Source of the DNA: Candidatus Gastranaerophilales bacterium
Lineage (GTDB): Bacteria > Cyanobacteriota > Vampirovibrionia > Gastranaerophilales > Gastranaerophilaceae
Direction: 5' to 3'
Length of the DNA stretch: 64,000 nucleotides
Assembly: GCA_944325575.1 (NCBI GenBank)
Contig: CALVAR010000001.1
Span: forward strand, 124,001-188,000
Made by a program: the position numbers and the translations under genes. This document shows positions 55,285 through 63,487 of this stretch, one piece after another. The notes beneath the pieces were generated by a model that saw nothing but the letters and a program-made list of their open reading frames with translations, was not told the DNA's origin and ran no database searches. Position 1 is the stretch's first letter. Each line of letters opens with the position of its first letter.

Positions 55285-55769
55285 GGCTTTTTATAAGTAT
55301 TTAAGTGTGTTCCGTCCATGTCATATTTTTTCACAAGACCGTTAGAATCCGGCGTAAAATATCCTAAAGCATTGCCGTTTTTATCATAAAAAACTGTTCT
55401 TGTAGGCGTAACCGGTTGAAAATAACCTGCAATGTGCCCGTATTTGTCATAGACATAAGTTTTGCCTTTCTGGTTTGTTTTATATTTTGACAAAACATTT
55501 CCGTTTTTATCATATTTAGTCGTCATTCCAAAAGAATCTTCAATGTAATATCCTGTTTCGGCACCGTATGTATCATACTCAATGACTGATATATTAGACT
55601 TAGTATTATATTGCCCTACTCTTACACCTGTTTTTTGTATCGGGTTAACACTTGCTCCAATATTATTATATGAATACCCCTGAGTGTAATTAGAGGCAGC
55701 ATTTGCTACACAAAATAAAACTGATTGTAAAAGCAGAAAACCAATTATGGGCAAATATCTTTTTTTCAT
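55281..55769 (-). CDS. Exported protein with YD-x-x-G repeats
   Basis: 162 residues. A signal peptide (MKKRYLPIIGFLLLQSVLF, cleavage near ANA) leads to a domain of five to six short repeats: YDTYGAETGYYIE, YDKNGNVLSKYK, YDKYGHIAGYFQ, YDKNGNALGYFT and YDMDGTHLNTYK. These resemble the beta-strand units of RHS/YD-repeat or carbohydrate-binding proteins, but the protein is much shorter. It is probably periplasmic or on the surface. Confidence 0.72.
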   Translation of the reverse strand: MKKRYLPIIGFLLLQSVLFCVANAASNYTQGYSYNNIGASVNPIQKTGVRVGQYNTKSNISVIEYDTYGAETGYYIEDSFGMTTKYDKNGNVLSKYKTNQKGKTYVYDKYGHIAGYFQPVTPTRTVFYDKNGNALGYFTPDSNGLVKKYDMDGTHLNTYKKP

Positions 55770-55836
55770 GAAAATCCCCTTATCTATAGGGATATTCTAC
55801 ATTAAAATCAGAAAAAAGAAAATTAATTAAAAATTC

Positions 55837-56676
55837 TTATGAATTTTCTATTATAGTCTGCTTTGAGGCAATTCCGAGGCCGACACCTGCAAGTATGTAT
55901 GTAGCCAGTGCACATAAATAATTTCTTTTTAGAATATTTGTATTCAGTGCTCCATTCAAAAGATTTTTTGGAACGTGCTTAACAGCATTTATACCCTTCA
56001 AAGAAGCTGCGCCTTCTTCAATAATAGTAGGCAAAAATGCGGCAAAGCCGAGTACGCCTGCATTTCTTTCAATAAAGTTTTTATCTCTATCTTGAGGCTT
56101 GCCAATAACCTTAGATGCCAACAGAAGAGCCATTGGTGCATATACTGCATATCTTCTTGATTTTTGAAGCAATTTCAAAATCGGATTTTTAGTATTAGTT
56201 GCGTGTCCCAATTCATGGAGTATCAAAGACGGCTTAGACTTTGGAGCAACAGCAAGTTTATATTGATCAGCATAAAAAGCATTCTGACCCTTTGCAACAT
56301 CCTCAAGCTCGTTGTAAAGAGCAGGATTAGAGGCATATCTTGCTCTGTTTTGCGGAGTAATATAATCTACAGTAACATTTAACTTATTACGCTTAATCAT
56401 AGAATCCGCTATTTTATGCACATTATCAGAAGAAGTAAACTCTTTTCCCGCCTCTAATTTTTTTGCAAACCATTGCGAGCCCTTTTGTATACCTATAGCA
56501 AGCGCCTGGAGCATAGCTGCAAGCCCGACCGTCTTTGCGGCATTATCTGCACCGTTATTTTCAGGCTCGGTATAGTATACCTGCTGACCTTGCCAGTAAG
56601 GTGCGGAATATGAGCCATTGTAATATGAATATGGTGTATTAAATGCTGAATAATTATTTACACTAAAAGAGTTCAT
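55837..56676 (-). CDS. Membrane zincin-like protein (HELGH)
   Basis: 279 residues. A Tyr/Ser/Asn-rich head (about 1-42: NNYSAFNTPYSYYNGSYSAP) leads to a short hydrophobic helix and a domain with SLILHELGHATNT (H154, E155, H158), a gluzincin-type zinc site. Three hydrophobic helices follow (about 176-195, 208-222, 255-272). The layout resembles M48-like membrane peptidases, but no third ligand is certain. The head's Tyr-rich composition is like the protein at 47211. Confidence 0.68.
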   Translation of the reverse strand: MNSFSVNNYSAFNTPYSYYNGSYSAPYWQGQQVYYTEPENNGADNAAKTVGLAAMLQALAIGIQKGSQWFAKKLEAGKEFTSSDNVHKIADSMIKRNKLNVTVDYITPQNRARYASNPALYNELEDVAKGQNAFYADQYKLAVAPKSKPSLILHELGHATNTKNPILKLLQKSRRYAVYAPMALLLASKVIGKPQDRDKNFIERNAGVLGFAAFLPTIIEEGAASLKGINAVKHVPKNLLNGALNTNILKRNYLCALATYILAGVGLGIASKQTIIENS

Positions 56677-56778
56677 GCCTTCATACCTTCATGTATTATA
56701 AAACATTTAATCTGAAAAATTTGCTATTTAACAAAAATAAAAATACAATTTTTAATATATATGGTGTAAAAAAATTAA

Positions 56779-56815
56779 TTGTTATTATGATAACATTATG
56801 TTATTATGCTAACAA
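56779..56815. promoter_or_regulatory. Large dyad upstream of tolC, probable operator
   Basis: ATAACAT-T-ATGTTAT (56790-56804) is a perfect palindrome centred at 56797. TTGTTA (56779-56784) and TAACAA (56810-56815) are symmetric about the same base, so fifteen of eighteen arm positions match. It ends 20 bases before the tolC ATG. Confidence 0.6.
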
Positions 56816-56835
56816 TAATCCATCAGGAGAAAATA

Positions 56836-58236
56836 ATGAAATACAAGAAATTAGCTGCAACAATAATAATGACAAGCTTTTTGGCAACAAATTTCATGCC
56901 TGTGGCATGCCTCGCCAAAGCAAATAAAAAAGAAACCAAAGACAAGCAAACTAAAAAATCAAAACTAATAAAATCACATGTTTCCGAATACAGATTTGAT
57001 TATATAAATTCGGAATGGTGGAATACCTTTGATGACGAATATCTTAATCAATACATTGTAAAAGCCATTGAGAATAATCATGACCTAAAAATAGCCACAC
57101 TAAGGGTAGAACAGTATAGGCAGATGGAGAAAATGCAGCTGGCAAATGAACTGCCAACAGTGGGGGTAGGATTCGCACCGACAGGCATGAAATTACCCGG
57201 CGTAACTAACACAAGCGGGATGTGGGCTTTCCCGATTGTAGTAAGTTATGAAGCCGATATATTTCTGAAGAACAGAGACAAAACCCGTTCTGCTAAAAAA
57301 GATTGGGAAAAATCGAAAATAGAAGAGAGGGCATCATATATTACGATTGCTTCTGCAGTAGGTTCAACTTACATGAATATAGTAAGAGCAGATAAGTTGA
57401 TTGAATTACAAAAAGAAATAATTCAATCAAGAAAAGAAATATACGAACTAATGTCAGAACGTAATAAAGTAGGACTAACGTCAACAGCAGATGTTGTAAG
57501 GGCAAATAAAGCATATGTCGCTGCAACCGCAGATCTTAATGATCTTGAAAAATCAAGAGATACTTTGCTGAACAGTCTGGCTGTTTTGATAGGAGAAAGT
57601 CCTGCTAATGCACACCAACTAAAAAGAAAAGCCTATGATGATTCTTACCTTGTAAAAGTTCCTGAATCGATCTCCTCGGAAATCATTGACCAGCGTCCTG
57701 ATTATCTGGCGGCAGAAATATCCGTAGAAAAAGCCGGTATTGATGTAAGAGTTGCAAAAAAAGAATTTTTACCCAAAATTAACTTGATAGGATTAATGGC
57801 ATTCGGCTCATCAGCATTGAGTACTGCCTTTAACTGGAGCAATGTAGTCGGGCTTCTTGGAGCAAGTGCAATGCTTGATTTGTTTTCCGGCGGACGCAAA
57901 GTTGCCAATTTAAAACTTAAGAAAAATCAGTATGAGCAAATTTTGCATAATTATTACAATACCAACCTGAAAGCTATTCAGGAAGTTAATGACTCTCTTG
58001 TTTCCCTAAAACAGGATGACAAAAAATACAAAACAAACTTAAATGTTTATAATCTAGAGGAAAAAGATTTTGATTACAGCACAATTAAATATGAAGAAGG
58101 TCTTATATCATATCTGGATCTTCTGCAAAGAAAAGAAAATCTTTTGAGTTTAAATAAACAGGTAGTTTCTGATAAAGTAGACTGCAATATAGACTATATA
58201 GGTCTATATAAAGCTACGGGCGCAAGACTTCAATAA
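56836..58236 (+). CDS. TolC-type outer-membrane efflux protein
   Basis: 466 residues from the ATG at 56836 (CAGGAG upstream). A signal peptide with a Cys near 29 (VACLAKA) allows either normal cleavage or lipidation. The mature part has the OEP repeats: WNTFDDEYLNQYIVKAIENN, TVGVGFAPTG, GLTSTADVVRANKAYVAATA, RPDYLAAEISVEKAGIDVRV and KYEEGLISYLDLLQRKENLL. It forms the exit duct of a tripartite pump; no adaptor or inner-membrane pump is adjacent. Confidence 0.93.
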   Translation: MKYKKLAATIIMTSFLATNFMPVACLAKANKKETKDKQTKKSKLIKSHVSEYRFDYINSEWWNTFDDEYLNQYIVKAIENNHDLKIATLRVEQYRQMEKMQLANELPTVGVGFAPTGMKLPGVTNTSGMWAFPIVVSYEADIFLKNRDKTRSAKKDWEKSKIEERASYITIASAVGSTYMNIVRADKLIELQKEIIQSRKEIYELMSERNKVGLTSTADVVRANKAYVAATADLNDLEKSRDTLLNSLAVLIGESPANAHQLKRKAYDDSYLVKVPESISSEIIDQRPDYLAAEISVEKAGIDVRVAKKEFLPKINLIGLMAFGSSALSTAFNWSNVVGLLGASAMLDLFSGGRKVANLKLKKNQYEQILHNYYNTNLKAIQEVNDSLVSLKQDDKKYKTNLNVYNLEEKDFDYSTIKYEEGLISYLDLLQRKENLLSLNKQVVSDKVDCNIDYIGLYKATGARLQ

Positions 58237-58260
58237 ACCACACTTCTTATATAAGATTTT

Positions 58261-58300
58261 ATACCGTTATAACAGTGCATTGTTTAACGGTATTTTTTTA
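58261..58300 (+). terminator. Intrinsic terminator of tolC
   Basis: ATACCGTTA (58261-58269) pairs perfectly with TAACGGTAT (58285-58293), followed by seven T. Confidence 0.9.
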
Positions 58301-58408
58301 TTTATTTTTTAACATTATCTCCTACAATTGTAATCATTTGTAAATTTTAAACTACAATTATAACAAATTAATTTTTTACGAAATATGATTAATAAAAAGG
58401 AGAAAAAT

Positions 58409-58966
58409 ATGGAAGTAAGAAGTCTCACTATGTATGCATCCAAAAGCAACATTAACACTGCATCTAAAAAAAATGTTTCCTTTGGCGATGATTGCGGTTA
58501 CACACCTGATTGGTACAAGCCATCTAACGCAATGACTGATATGAGAAATAGAGGTTATATCATACAAGGTTACGACAACAGAGATGCATTTGAAAGATTT
58601 TATGATGATGTAAGCAAAGAACTCGCAATCAGAGCAAAGCAACCCGGTGCGGTATGGTTTAGCGAATATCAAAAGAATCCTGCCTATCAAGATAACAGAG
58701 CAATAAAACGCACCGTACACAACTGGAATTTTTCAAGAGAAGATGTAACAGTTTTACTGTCAAAATTTTGGGATAGAAATAAAAATAACACATTCAACGA
58801 TACAAAAGGAGCGGTTACAAATTTCCTTACAAATTCAGAAGGAATGAAAAAACCTAACTTTTTCCAGATGTTTTTACCCAAATTTACACCTTACATTGAA
58901 AAGGATTCATTACTTACTGATGTCGTACAATTATTCTTAAAAGACGGAAGACATAGGCTAAGATAA
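58409..58966 (+). CDS. Unknown protein with N-terminal NVSFG motif
   Basis: 185 residues; AAAGGAG sits seven bases before the ATG at 58409. A short basic, Ser/Asn-rich lead (KSNINTASKKNVSFGDDCGY) carries NVSFG at 22-26. The rest is a soluble, aromatic-rich domain (DWYKPSNAMTDMRNRGYIIQ, then PGAVWFSEYQKNPAYQDNRA). No family is recognised. The lead motif is shared with other unknown proteins of the window. Confidence 0.72.
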   Translation: MEVRSLTMYASKSNINTASKKNVSFGDDCGYTPDWYKPSNAMTDMRNRGYIIQGYDNRDAFERFYDDVSKELAIRAKQPGAVWFSEYQKNPAYQDNRAIKRTVHNWNFSREDVTVLLSKFWDRNKNNTFNDTKGAVTNFLTNSEGMKKPNFFQMFLPKFTPYIEKDSLLTDVVQLFLKDGRHRLR

Positions 58967-58992
58967 GAATTATTTAAATTGAAATAATAATT

Positions 58993-59023
58993 AAAGGGTA
59001 AGCTGAAGCTGCTTACCCTTTAA
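58993..59023. terminator. Strong hairpin between an unknown gene and tRNA-Arg
   Basis: AAAGGGTAAGC (58993-59003) pairs with GCTTACCCTTT (59011-59021). The arms are perfect and T/A-rich tails lie on both sides, so it can end transcripts from either direction. Confidence 0.7.
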
Positions 59024-59057
59024 TAATTTAAAGAACAATTGATTTTGTCAAAAAAAA

Positions 59058-59131
<74 letters not shown>

Positions 59132-59271
59132 ATAATAAAGTATTCAAACTATATCTTATTTATAGCATATAAAAATTTTCATGCAACTTATATTTATAGA
59201 AAGTTTAGACTTTACATTTAAATATTTTTCTATTAATATAATCTTACTCAAATCAATATATGATACTCCTT

Positions 59272-59362
59272 GGAGGAGTGCCAGAGCGGTTGATTGGAGC
59301 AGTCTTGAAAACTGTCGTACGTTTGTAGCGTACCGTGGGTTCGAATCCCACCTCCTCCTCCA
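59272..59362 (+). tRNA. tRNA-Ser (anticodon TGA)
   Basis: GGAGGAG pairs with CTCCTCC; the anticodon loop is CTTGAAA; a long variable arm (TACG...CGTA) is typical of tRNA-Ser. CCA is encoded at the 3' end. The base before CCA is T, where serine tRNAs usually have G. A TATAAT lies about 30 bases upstream (59237-59242). Confidence 0.95.
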
Positions 59363-59365
59363 TTT

Positions 59366-59397
59366 AAAAAGCCTTTTGCAAATAGCAAAAGGCTTTT
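59366..59397. terminator. Bidirectional terminator after tRNA-Ser
   Basis: AAAAAGCCTTTTGC (59366-59379) pairs with GCAAAAGGCTTTT (59385-59397). U-rich tails occur on both strands. It serves tRNA-Ser and the minus-strand gene ending at 59416. Confidence 0.85.
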
Positions 59398-59415
59398 AAT
59401 TTATGATTATTCATA

Positions 59416-59913
59416 TTAAACTCTTAATTTGCATAATGCAGGTAAATATTCTCTAAGAGGCTTATCAACTGTACCTCTATCAAGTTCATTTATCATAAAC
59501 GATGCTGTCGGTGTATACCATGTAACAGCCTCCTCATCAGTCATAATTCCGAGTCTGTTGTAACCGTATTTTTCTTTAAAACTTTTTGATGGATTATCCA
59601 AATCAACGGATATTCCTCTTTTTAACACTTCATATCGTATTAAAGTACCATCTTCGCAAAGTGTTGTACCTTTTTTCTTACCAAGTGCGAGAAGATTTTC
59701 TCTCGCTTTATTTACAAGAGCGACCGTATCATCATACAGTACATCTCCACCGTTGTCCCCGCCAAATATATCTGCCCAAAAGCCTTTAAATGAGACATTA
59801 GACTGTTGCGTTTGGATAGATTGAGCTGCAACCGACTCAACCGGTTGAGATGCATTTCTTTTGATTTTCGTTTGGTAAGCTGCAGGTGCAGCAAAATTAA
59901 TTCTTTGAATCAT
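59416..59913 (-). CDS. Unknown protein with NVSFKG motif
   Basis: 165 residues from the ATG at 59913 (AGGGAG upstream). A Gln/Ala/Ser-rich lead (MIQRINFAAPAAYQTKIKRN) ends with SNVSFKGFWADIFGGDNGGD (NVSFKG at 39-44). The domain after it is mixed helix and strand (LVNKARENLLALGKKKGTTL, then SVDLDNPSKSFKEKYGYNRL). The function is unknown. The MIQ start and low-complexity lead resemble the proteins at 15735 and 16929. Confidence 0.72.
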   Translation of the reverse strand: MIQRINFAAPAAYQTKIKRNASQPVESVAAQSIQTQQSNVSFKGFWADIFGGDNGGDVLYDDTVALVNKARENLLALGKKKGTTLCEDGTLIRYEVLKRGISVDLDNPSKSFKEKYGYNRLGIMTDEEAVTWYTPTASFMINELDRGTVDKPLREYLPALCKLRV

Positions 59914-60050
59914 ACACAATTCTCCCTATTCTTTTTCTTATACAAAACTCCTAAAAAAATTTTTTGCCAGAAAACTAATATTATTTTAAATTATATTAAC
60001 ACTTTTGATAAGTTGCAAAATTGTTAACAAAAATAAAAAAGAATAGATTT

Positions 60051-60899
60051 TTATAATTTTTTTTTAATATTTAATGATTTTGGTGATATACAACATAATA
60101 GAATAACAATGTATATAATTAACCATAAATAAAACACAAAAGAGTTAGCACAGCTATGAATCTTATATCCGTTTTTCGGGTTCTTTTTATATGCCAGCAA
60201 TTTATTAAATTCATTTTGATAGAACTCATTGAGTTCACTGTCTAATATCAGGGTTGAACTTAAAACATAAAAAATAAACGGATCTTTGCCATCATATTTT
60301 ATTCTGGCATGATCGTGTTTGGATAAATCCATTGACTTATTAAGTTCTATATTTGAATATAAATTTAGTTTCAAATATCTTGTAAAAACAAATTTGTTGA
60401 AAAATTCGTGTTCAATTCTGCAATTAAATTGTTCATTACATACCATAGTCTCTCTGGTAGGATGAAAATAAACTATCCAGAAAAAACTTAATAAAACAAC
60501 TATTATTTGTACAGCACGTATTTTTAATAAATTAAAGATACCTAAATCTGATTGATCAGCTAATTTAAGTATTCTACGGATATGTTTATTTTTGGGATCA
60601 GCTAAAAGAAGCTGATTGCAAAGTTTTATGCATTCATTATACTTATTTAACCCCAACAAAATTTCCGCCTTAGCTGTCAAAAATTCTATATCTTGGCTGT
60701 ATTTTAAACAATGATTGCACAACTCCATTGCATCATTGTATTTACCTGAGCAGCTAAGCACATCAATTTTAAATTTTAAGGCGTATTTATTATCAGGCTC
60801 TTCTTGCAAAATAGAATTCAATTTTGATAATACAACTTCATAATTTTCTTTTTCATAATCATCAAAAAGCATATCATTTAATTCATTTTCGCTGTACAT
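60051..60899 (-). CDS. TPR-like protein with two membrane helices
   Basis: 282 residues. The N-terminal 130 are TPR-like helical repeats (ENYEVVLSKLNSILQEEPDN, then GKYNDAMELCNHCL and NKYNECIKLCNQLLLADPKN). A TM helix lies near 131-147, a presumably external domain with two Cys follows, and a second TM helix is near 252-272. The TPR part should be cytoplasmic and bind proteins. No known family is assigned. Confidence 0.75.
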   Translation of the reverse strand: MYSENELNDMLFDDYEKENYEVVLSKLNSILQEEPDNKYALKFKIDVLSCSGKYNDAMELCNHCLKYSQDIEFLTAKAEILLGLNKYNECIKLCNQLLLADPKNKHIRRILKLADQSDLGIFNLLKIRAVQIIVVLLSFFWIVYFHPTRETMVCNEQFNCRIEHEFFNKFVFTRYLKLNLYSNIELNKSMDLSKHDHARIKYDGKDPFIFYVLSSTLILDSELNEFYQNEFNKLLAYKKNPKNGYKIHSCANSFVFYLWLIIYIVILLCCISPKSLNIKKKL

Positions 60900-61012
60900 C
60901 TTCTATACCTGTATTATTAGAAACCAATGTAGTGATTATATATAAAAAGCTTTATATTTACAAATAATGCAAAATATTTAAATATAAATATTTTTATAAT
61001 AATATGTAGCAT

Positions 61013-62362
61013 ATGACTGATGATTTAAAAAGAACACTATCTCTCCCCGATGCAATATCTATAGTAGCAGGCTCAATGATAGGCTGCGGTATATTTATCG
61101 TATCATCTGACATTGCGAGACAGGTAAATTCAGGATTGCTTCTGATTTTAATCTGGGCTATAGCAGGATTTATAACGCTATGCGGCGGTCTTTCTTTATG
61201 CGAGCTTGCCTCCGGTATAACTGATGAAGGCGGGCAATATGTGTATTTAAAAAAGATATTTAACGAGTTAATTGCTTTTTTATACGGATGGACTCTTTTT
61301 CTTGTAATACAAACAGGAACAATTGCTGCTGTGTGTGTGGCTTTTGCAAAGTTTTTCGGAATAATTGCACCTGCCATAAGCACAACAAATATCCTATTCC
61401 ATATAGGAAGTTTTAATTTTTCTACACAGCAGTTATTTGCTATTTTAACAGTAATTTTTTTAAGCTTCCTAAACTCAAGAGGTATAAAATACGGCGTAGT
61501 AACACAAAACATCTTTACGGTAACAAAGGTTTTATCACTCAGTGCAATAGTTGTTATAGGATTGATTTTTGGTTTTAAATTTCCGGTTTTATTTAATAAT
61601 TTAAGAATGCCTGTTGAATTAAATTTTTCCACAATCAATACAATAGCCGTGGCAATTGTAGGAGCGTTGTTTGCATCCATAACCTGGAACAATATAACAT
61701 TCATAGCAGGAGAAGTAAAAAATCCTCAAAAAAACATACCAAGGGCACTAATATACGGTGTTGCTCTTGTAGTTTCTTTATATCTTCTGATAAATCTAAT
61801 TTACATAGGAGTTTTGCCGATAGAAGAAATTAAAAATGCTCCTCAGGATATAGTTGCAGCAAGAACTGTCGCAGAAATTTTCGGCACAATAGGCAAAGAC
61901 ATAATTGCAGTAATTATTATGATATCGGCATTCGGTTGTGCAAACGGAATGATACTCACAGGCTCACGTGTATATTACAAAATGGCCAAAGACAGAGCAT
62001 TTTTCCGGCCGCTTGCTGTAATAAACAGGAAAACGAAAGTTCCTGTAAATTCTCTTTGGGCACAGTGTATATGGATTTGTGTACTAATATTATGGGGAAA
62101 TTATTCAGAGCTTCTTGATTTTGTTATTTATGCTTCACTAATATTTTATATACTTGTTACGGCAGGAGTATTTGTATACAGAAAAAAATTCAGCAGTAAC
62201 AGTGGATTTAAAATAAATAATTTTTTCCCCGTAACATTTTTAATTCTTGCAACATATATTGTTATATGCCTTACAATATATAAACCGCTATACACAATAC
62301 CGGGATTGTTTATAACAATCGCCGGCATACCTGTGTTTTATGTTTGGAAAAAACTTTCCTAA
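61013..62362 (+). CDS. APC-superfamily amino-acid permease
   Basis: 449 residues, about twelve TM helices. The start LSLPDAISIVAGSMIGCGIF is the typical helix 1 with the broken GSMIGCGIF. GGLSLCELASGITDEGGQYV, ITWNNITFIAGEVKNPQKNI and AFGCANGMILTGSRVYYKMA fit the APC (LAT-like) family. The substrate is unknown. It overlaps the convergent gene by four bases. Confidence 0.92.
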   Translation: MTDDLKRTLSLPDAISIVAGSMIGCGIFIVSSDIARQVNSGLLLILIWAIAGFITLCGGLSLCELASGITDEGGQYVYLKKIFNELIAFLYGWTLFLVIQTGTIAAVCVAFAKFFGIIAPAISTTNILFHIGSFNFSTQQLFAILTVIFLSFLNSRGIKYGVVTQNIFTVTKVLSLSAIVVIGLIFGFKFPVLFNNLRMPVELNFSTINTIAVAIVGALFASITWNNITFIAGEVKNPQKNIPRALIYGVALVVSLYLLINLIYIGVLPIEEIKNAPQDIVAARTVAEIFGTIGKDIIAVIIMISAFGCANGMILTGSRVYYKMAKDRAFFRPLAVINRKTKVPVNSLWAQCIWICVLILWGNYSELLDFVIYASLIFYILVTAGVFVYRKKFSSNSGFKINNFFPVTFLILATYIVICLTIYKPLYTIPGLFITIAGIPVFYVWKKLS

Positions 62363-62715
62363 ATATAATCGCAACTGTCATCATACAATTCGCCTAAAGC
62401 CTCATAATCATCATAATCAATGGGCTCAGGTTTTTCGTAAAAGTCTCTTATATCAAGACATGCCGGATCGAGGCCATGGTCTCTGGCATAATGGACCTTT
62501 CTGTTAAAAGCATCAAAGCGGGCACGTTCTTCCTGTGCCTTTCTGATGTTTTCAAAGTATTCTCTTTCAGCACGTGCTTCAGCAGATTCATATTTTCTTG
62601 AAGGATTACCAGCAAAACTTTGATGTGAAGTTCTAATATTACTGTTGATTTTGTTCGGTTTAGAATTTTTATTATATGTAAAATTCATACCCGAATAGAT
62701 TGGCAATATAGACAT
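62359..62715 (-). CDS. Small acidic protein, unknown (QSFAG lead)
   Basis: 118 residues. A short lead (MNFTYNKNSKPNKINSNIRT) carries QSFAG at 32-36, similar in place and composition to NVSFKG in its neighbours. The rest is a charged helix (EARAEREYFENIRKAQEERA) and an acidic, Tyr-rich tail (YDDYEALGELYDDSCDYI). No signal peptide or known domain. Confidence 0.65.
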   Translation of the reverse strand: MSILPIYSGMNFTYNKNSKPNKINSNIRTSHQSFAGNPSRKYESAEARAEREYFENIRKAQEERARFDAFNRKVHYARDHGLDPACLDIRDFYEKPEPIDYDDYEALGELYDDSCDYI

Positions 62716-62743
62716 ATAGTGCTCCTTAGGTGTTTTGGGGTAA

Positions 62744-63487
62744 CTATTTTTTAAAATTGACAGGTTTAGTAATTATTTTATCAAATTTATCAAACGTAGT
62801 CGAATCTATTATATAAATAGGAGGATTTTTCGCAATAGCCTGATTATCAGAGACATCAGAATTATTTACATTCGTCTTGTTATTAGTATTCTGTTGTACA
62901 TTTTCTTTTGTATCAGATTTATTTGCTTTTCTTGCCTCCATTTTCTCCAACTGTTTTTTAAATACATCAGCAAGAGGAGTAGCAACACTCGGAGTGATAA
63001 TACGTTTGCATATTATCTGTGAAAATACCAATACTGATATTACTGCAAAACCGGCATTTGCCCATTTAAATGCTTTATTGCTAAGAATATGTTCAACAGC
63101 CTTTTGTGTTGTTTTAACACCGTTTTTAGAAAGAGTTTCATACATTCTTTCAGCAGCATTATTATTGAATAATTTTCCAAACCACTTATTAAAAAGCATA
63201 GGAGAATATTTCTTTACGACAGGTGCAGATAATAAAGGAACAACAACATTCATAATGCCATTCGATAAGTCTAAAGAAGTTACAAAATTTCTTTTATCAT
63301 CAGGAATTTTTTTATTATGATAACTCTGCGTCGTATAATAATAACAATTTACAATATCTTTAGTGATTGTAGAAATTAAAGCAAGATTCGCAGCAGCAGC
63401 AGTCGGGTTATCCGGAATCATTTTCTTTAATAACTTAGTATTAAAAAGATTGTTATATAGATTTTTACCGCTAATTACAGGAGCCAT
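62744..63487 (-). CDS. Membrane-associated protein of unknown function
   Basis: 247 residues. It begins MAPVISGKNLYNNLFNTKLL. Two hydrophobic stretches (about 78-95 and 140-165) and a basic Asn/Lys-rich C-terminus (ARKANKSDTKENVQQNTNNK) are visible. Phrases such as AANLALISTITKDIVNCYYY recall the N-terminal part of the large protein at 28891 (LPLFAKDVV, then GMTAFSYD), so the two may be distantly related. It overlaps the upstream gene by one base. Confidence 0.68.
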   Translation of the reverse strand: MAPVISGKNLYNNLFNTKLLKKMIPDNPTAAAANLALISTITKDIVNCYYYTTQSYHNKKIPDDKRNFVTSLDLSNGIMNVVVPLLSAPVVKKYSPMLFNKWFGKLFNNNAAERMYETLSKNGVKTTQKAVEHILSNKAFKWANAGFAVISVLVFSQIICKRIITPSVATPLADVFKKQLEKMEARKANKSDTKENVQQNTNNKTNVNNSDVSDNQAIAKNPPIYIIDSTTFDKFDKIITKPVNFKK

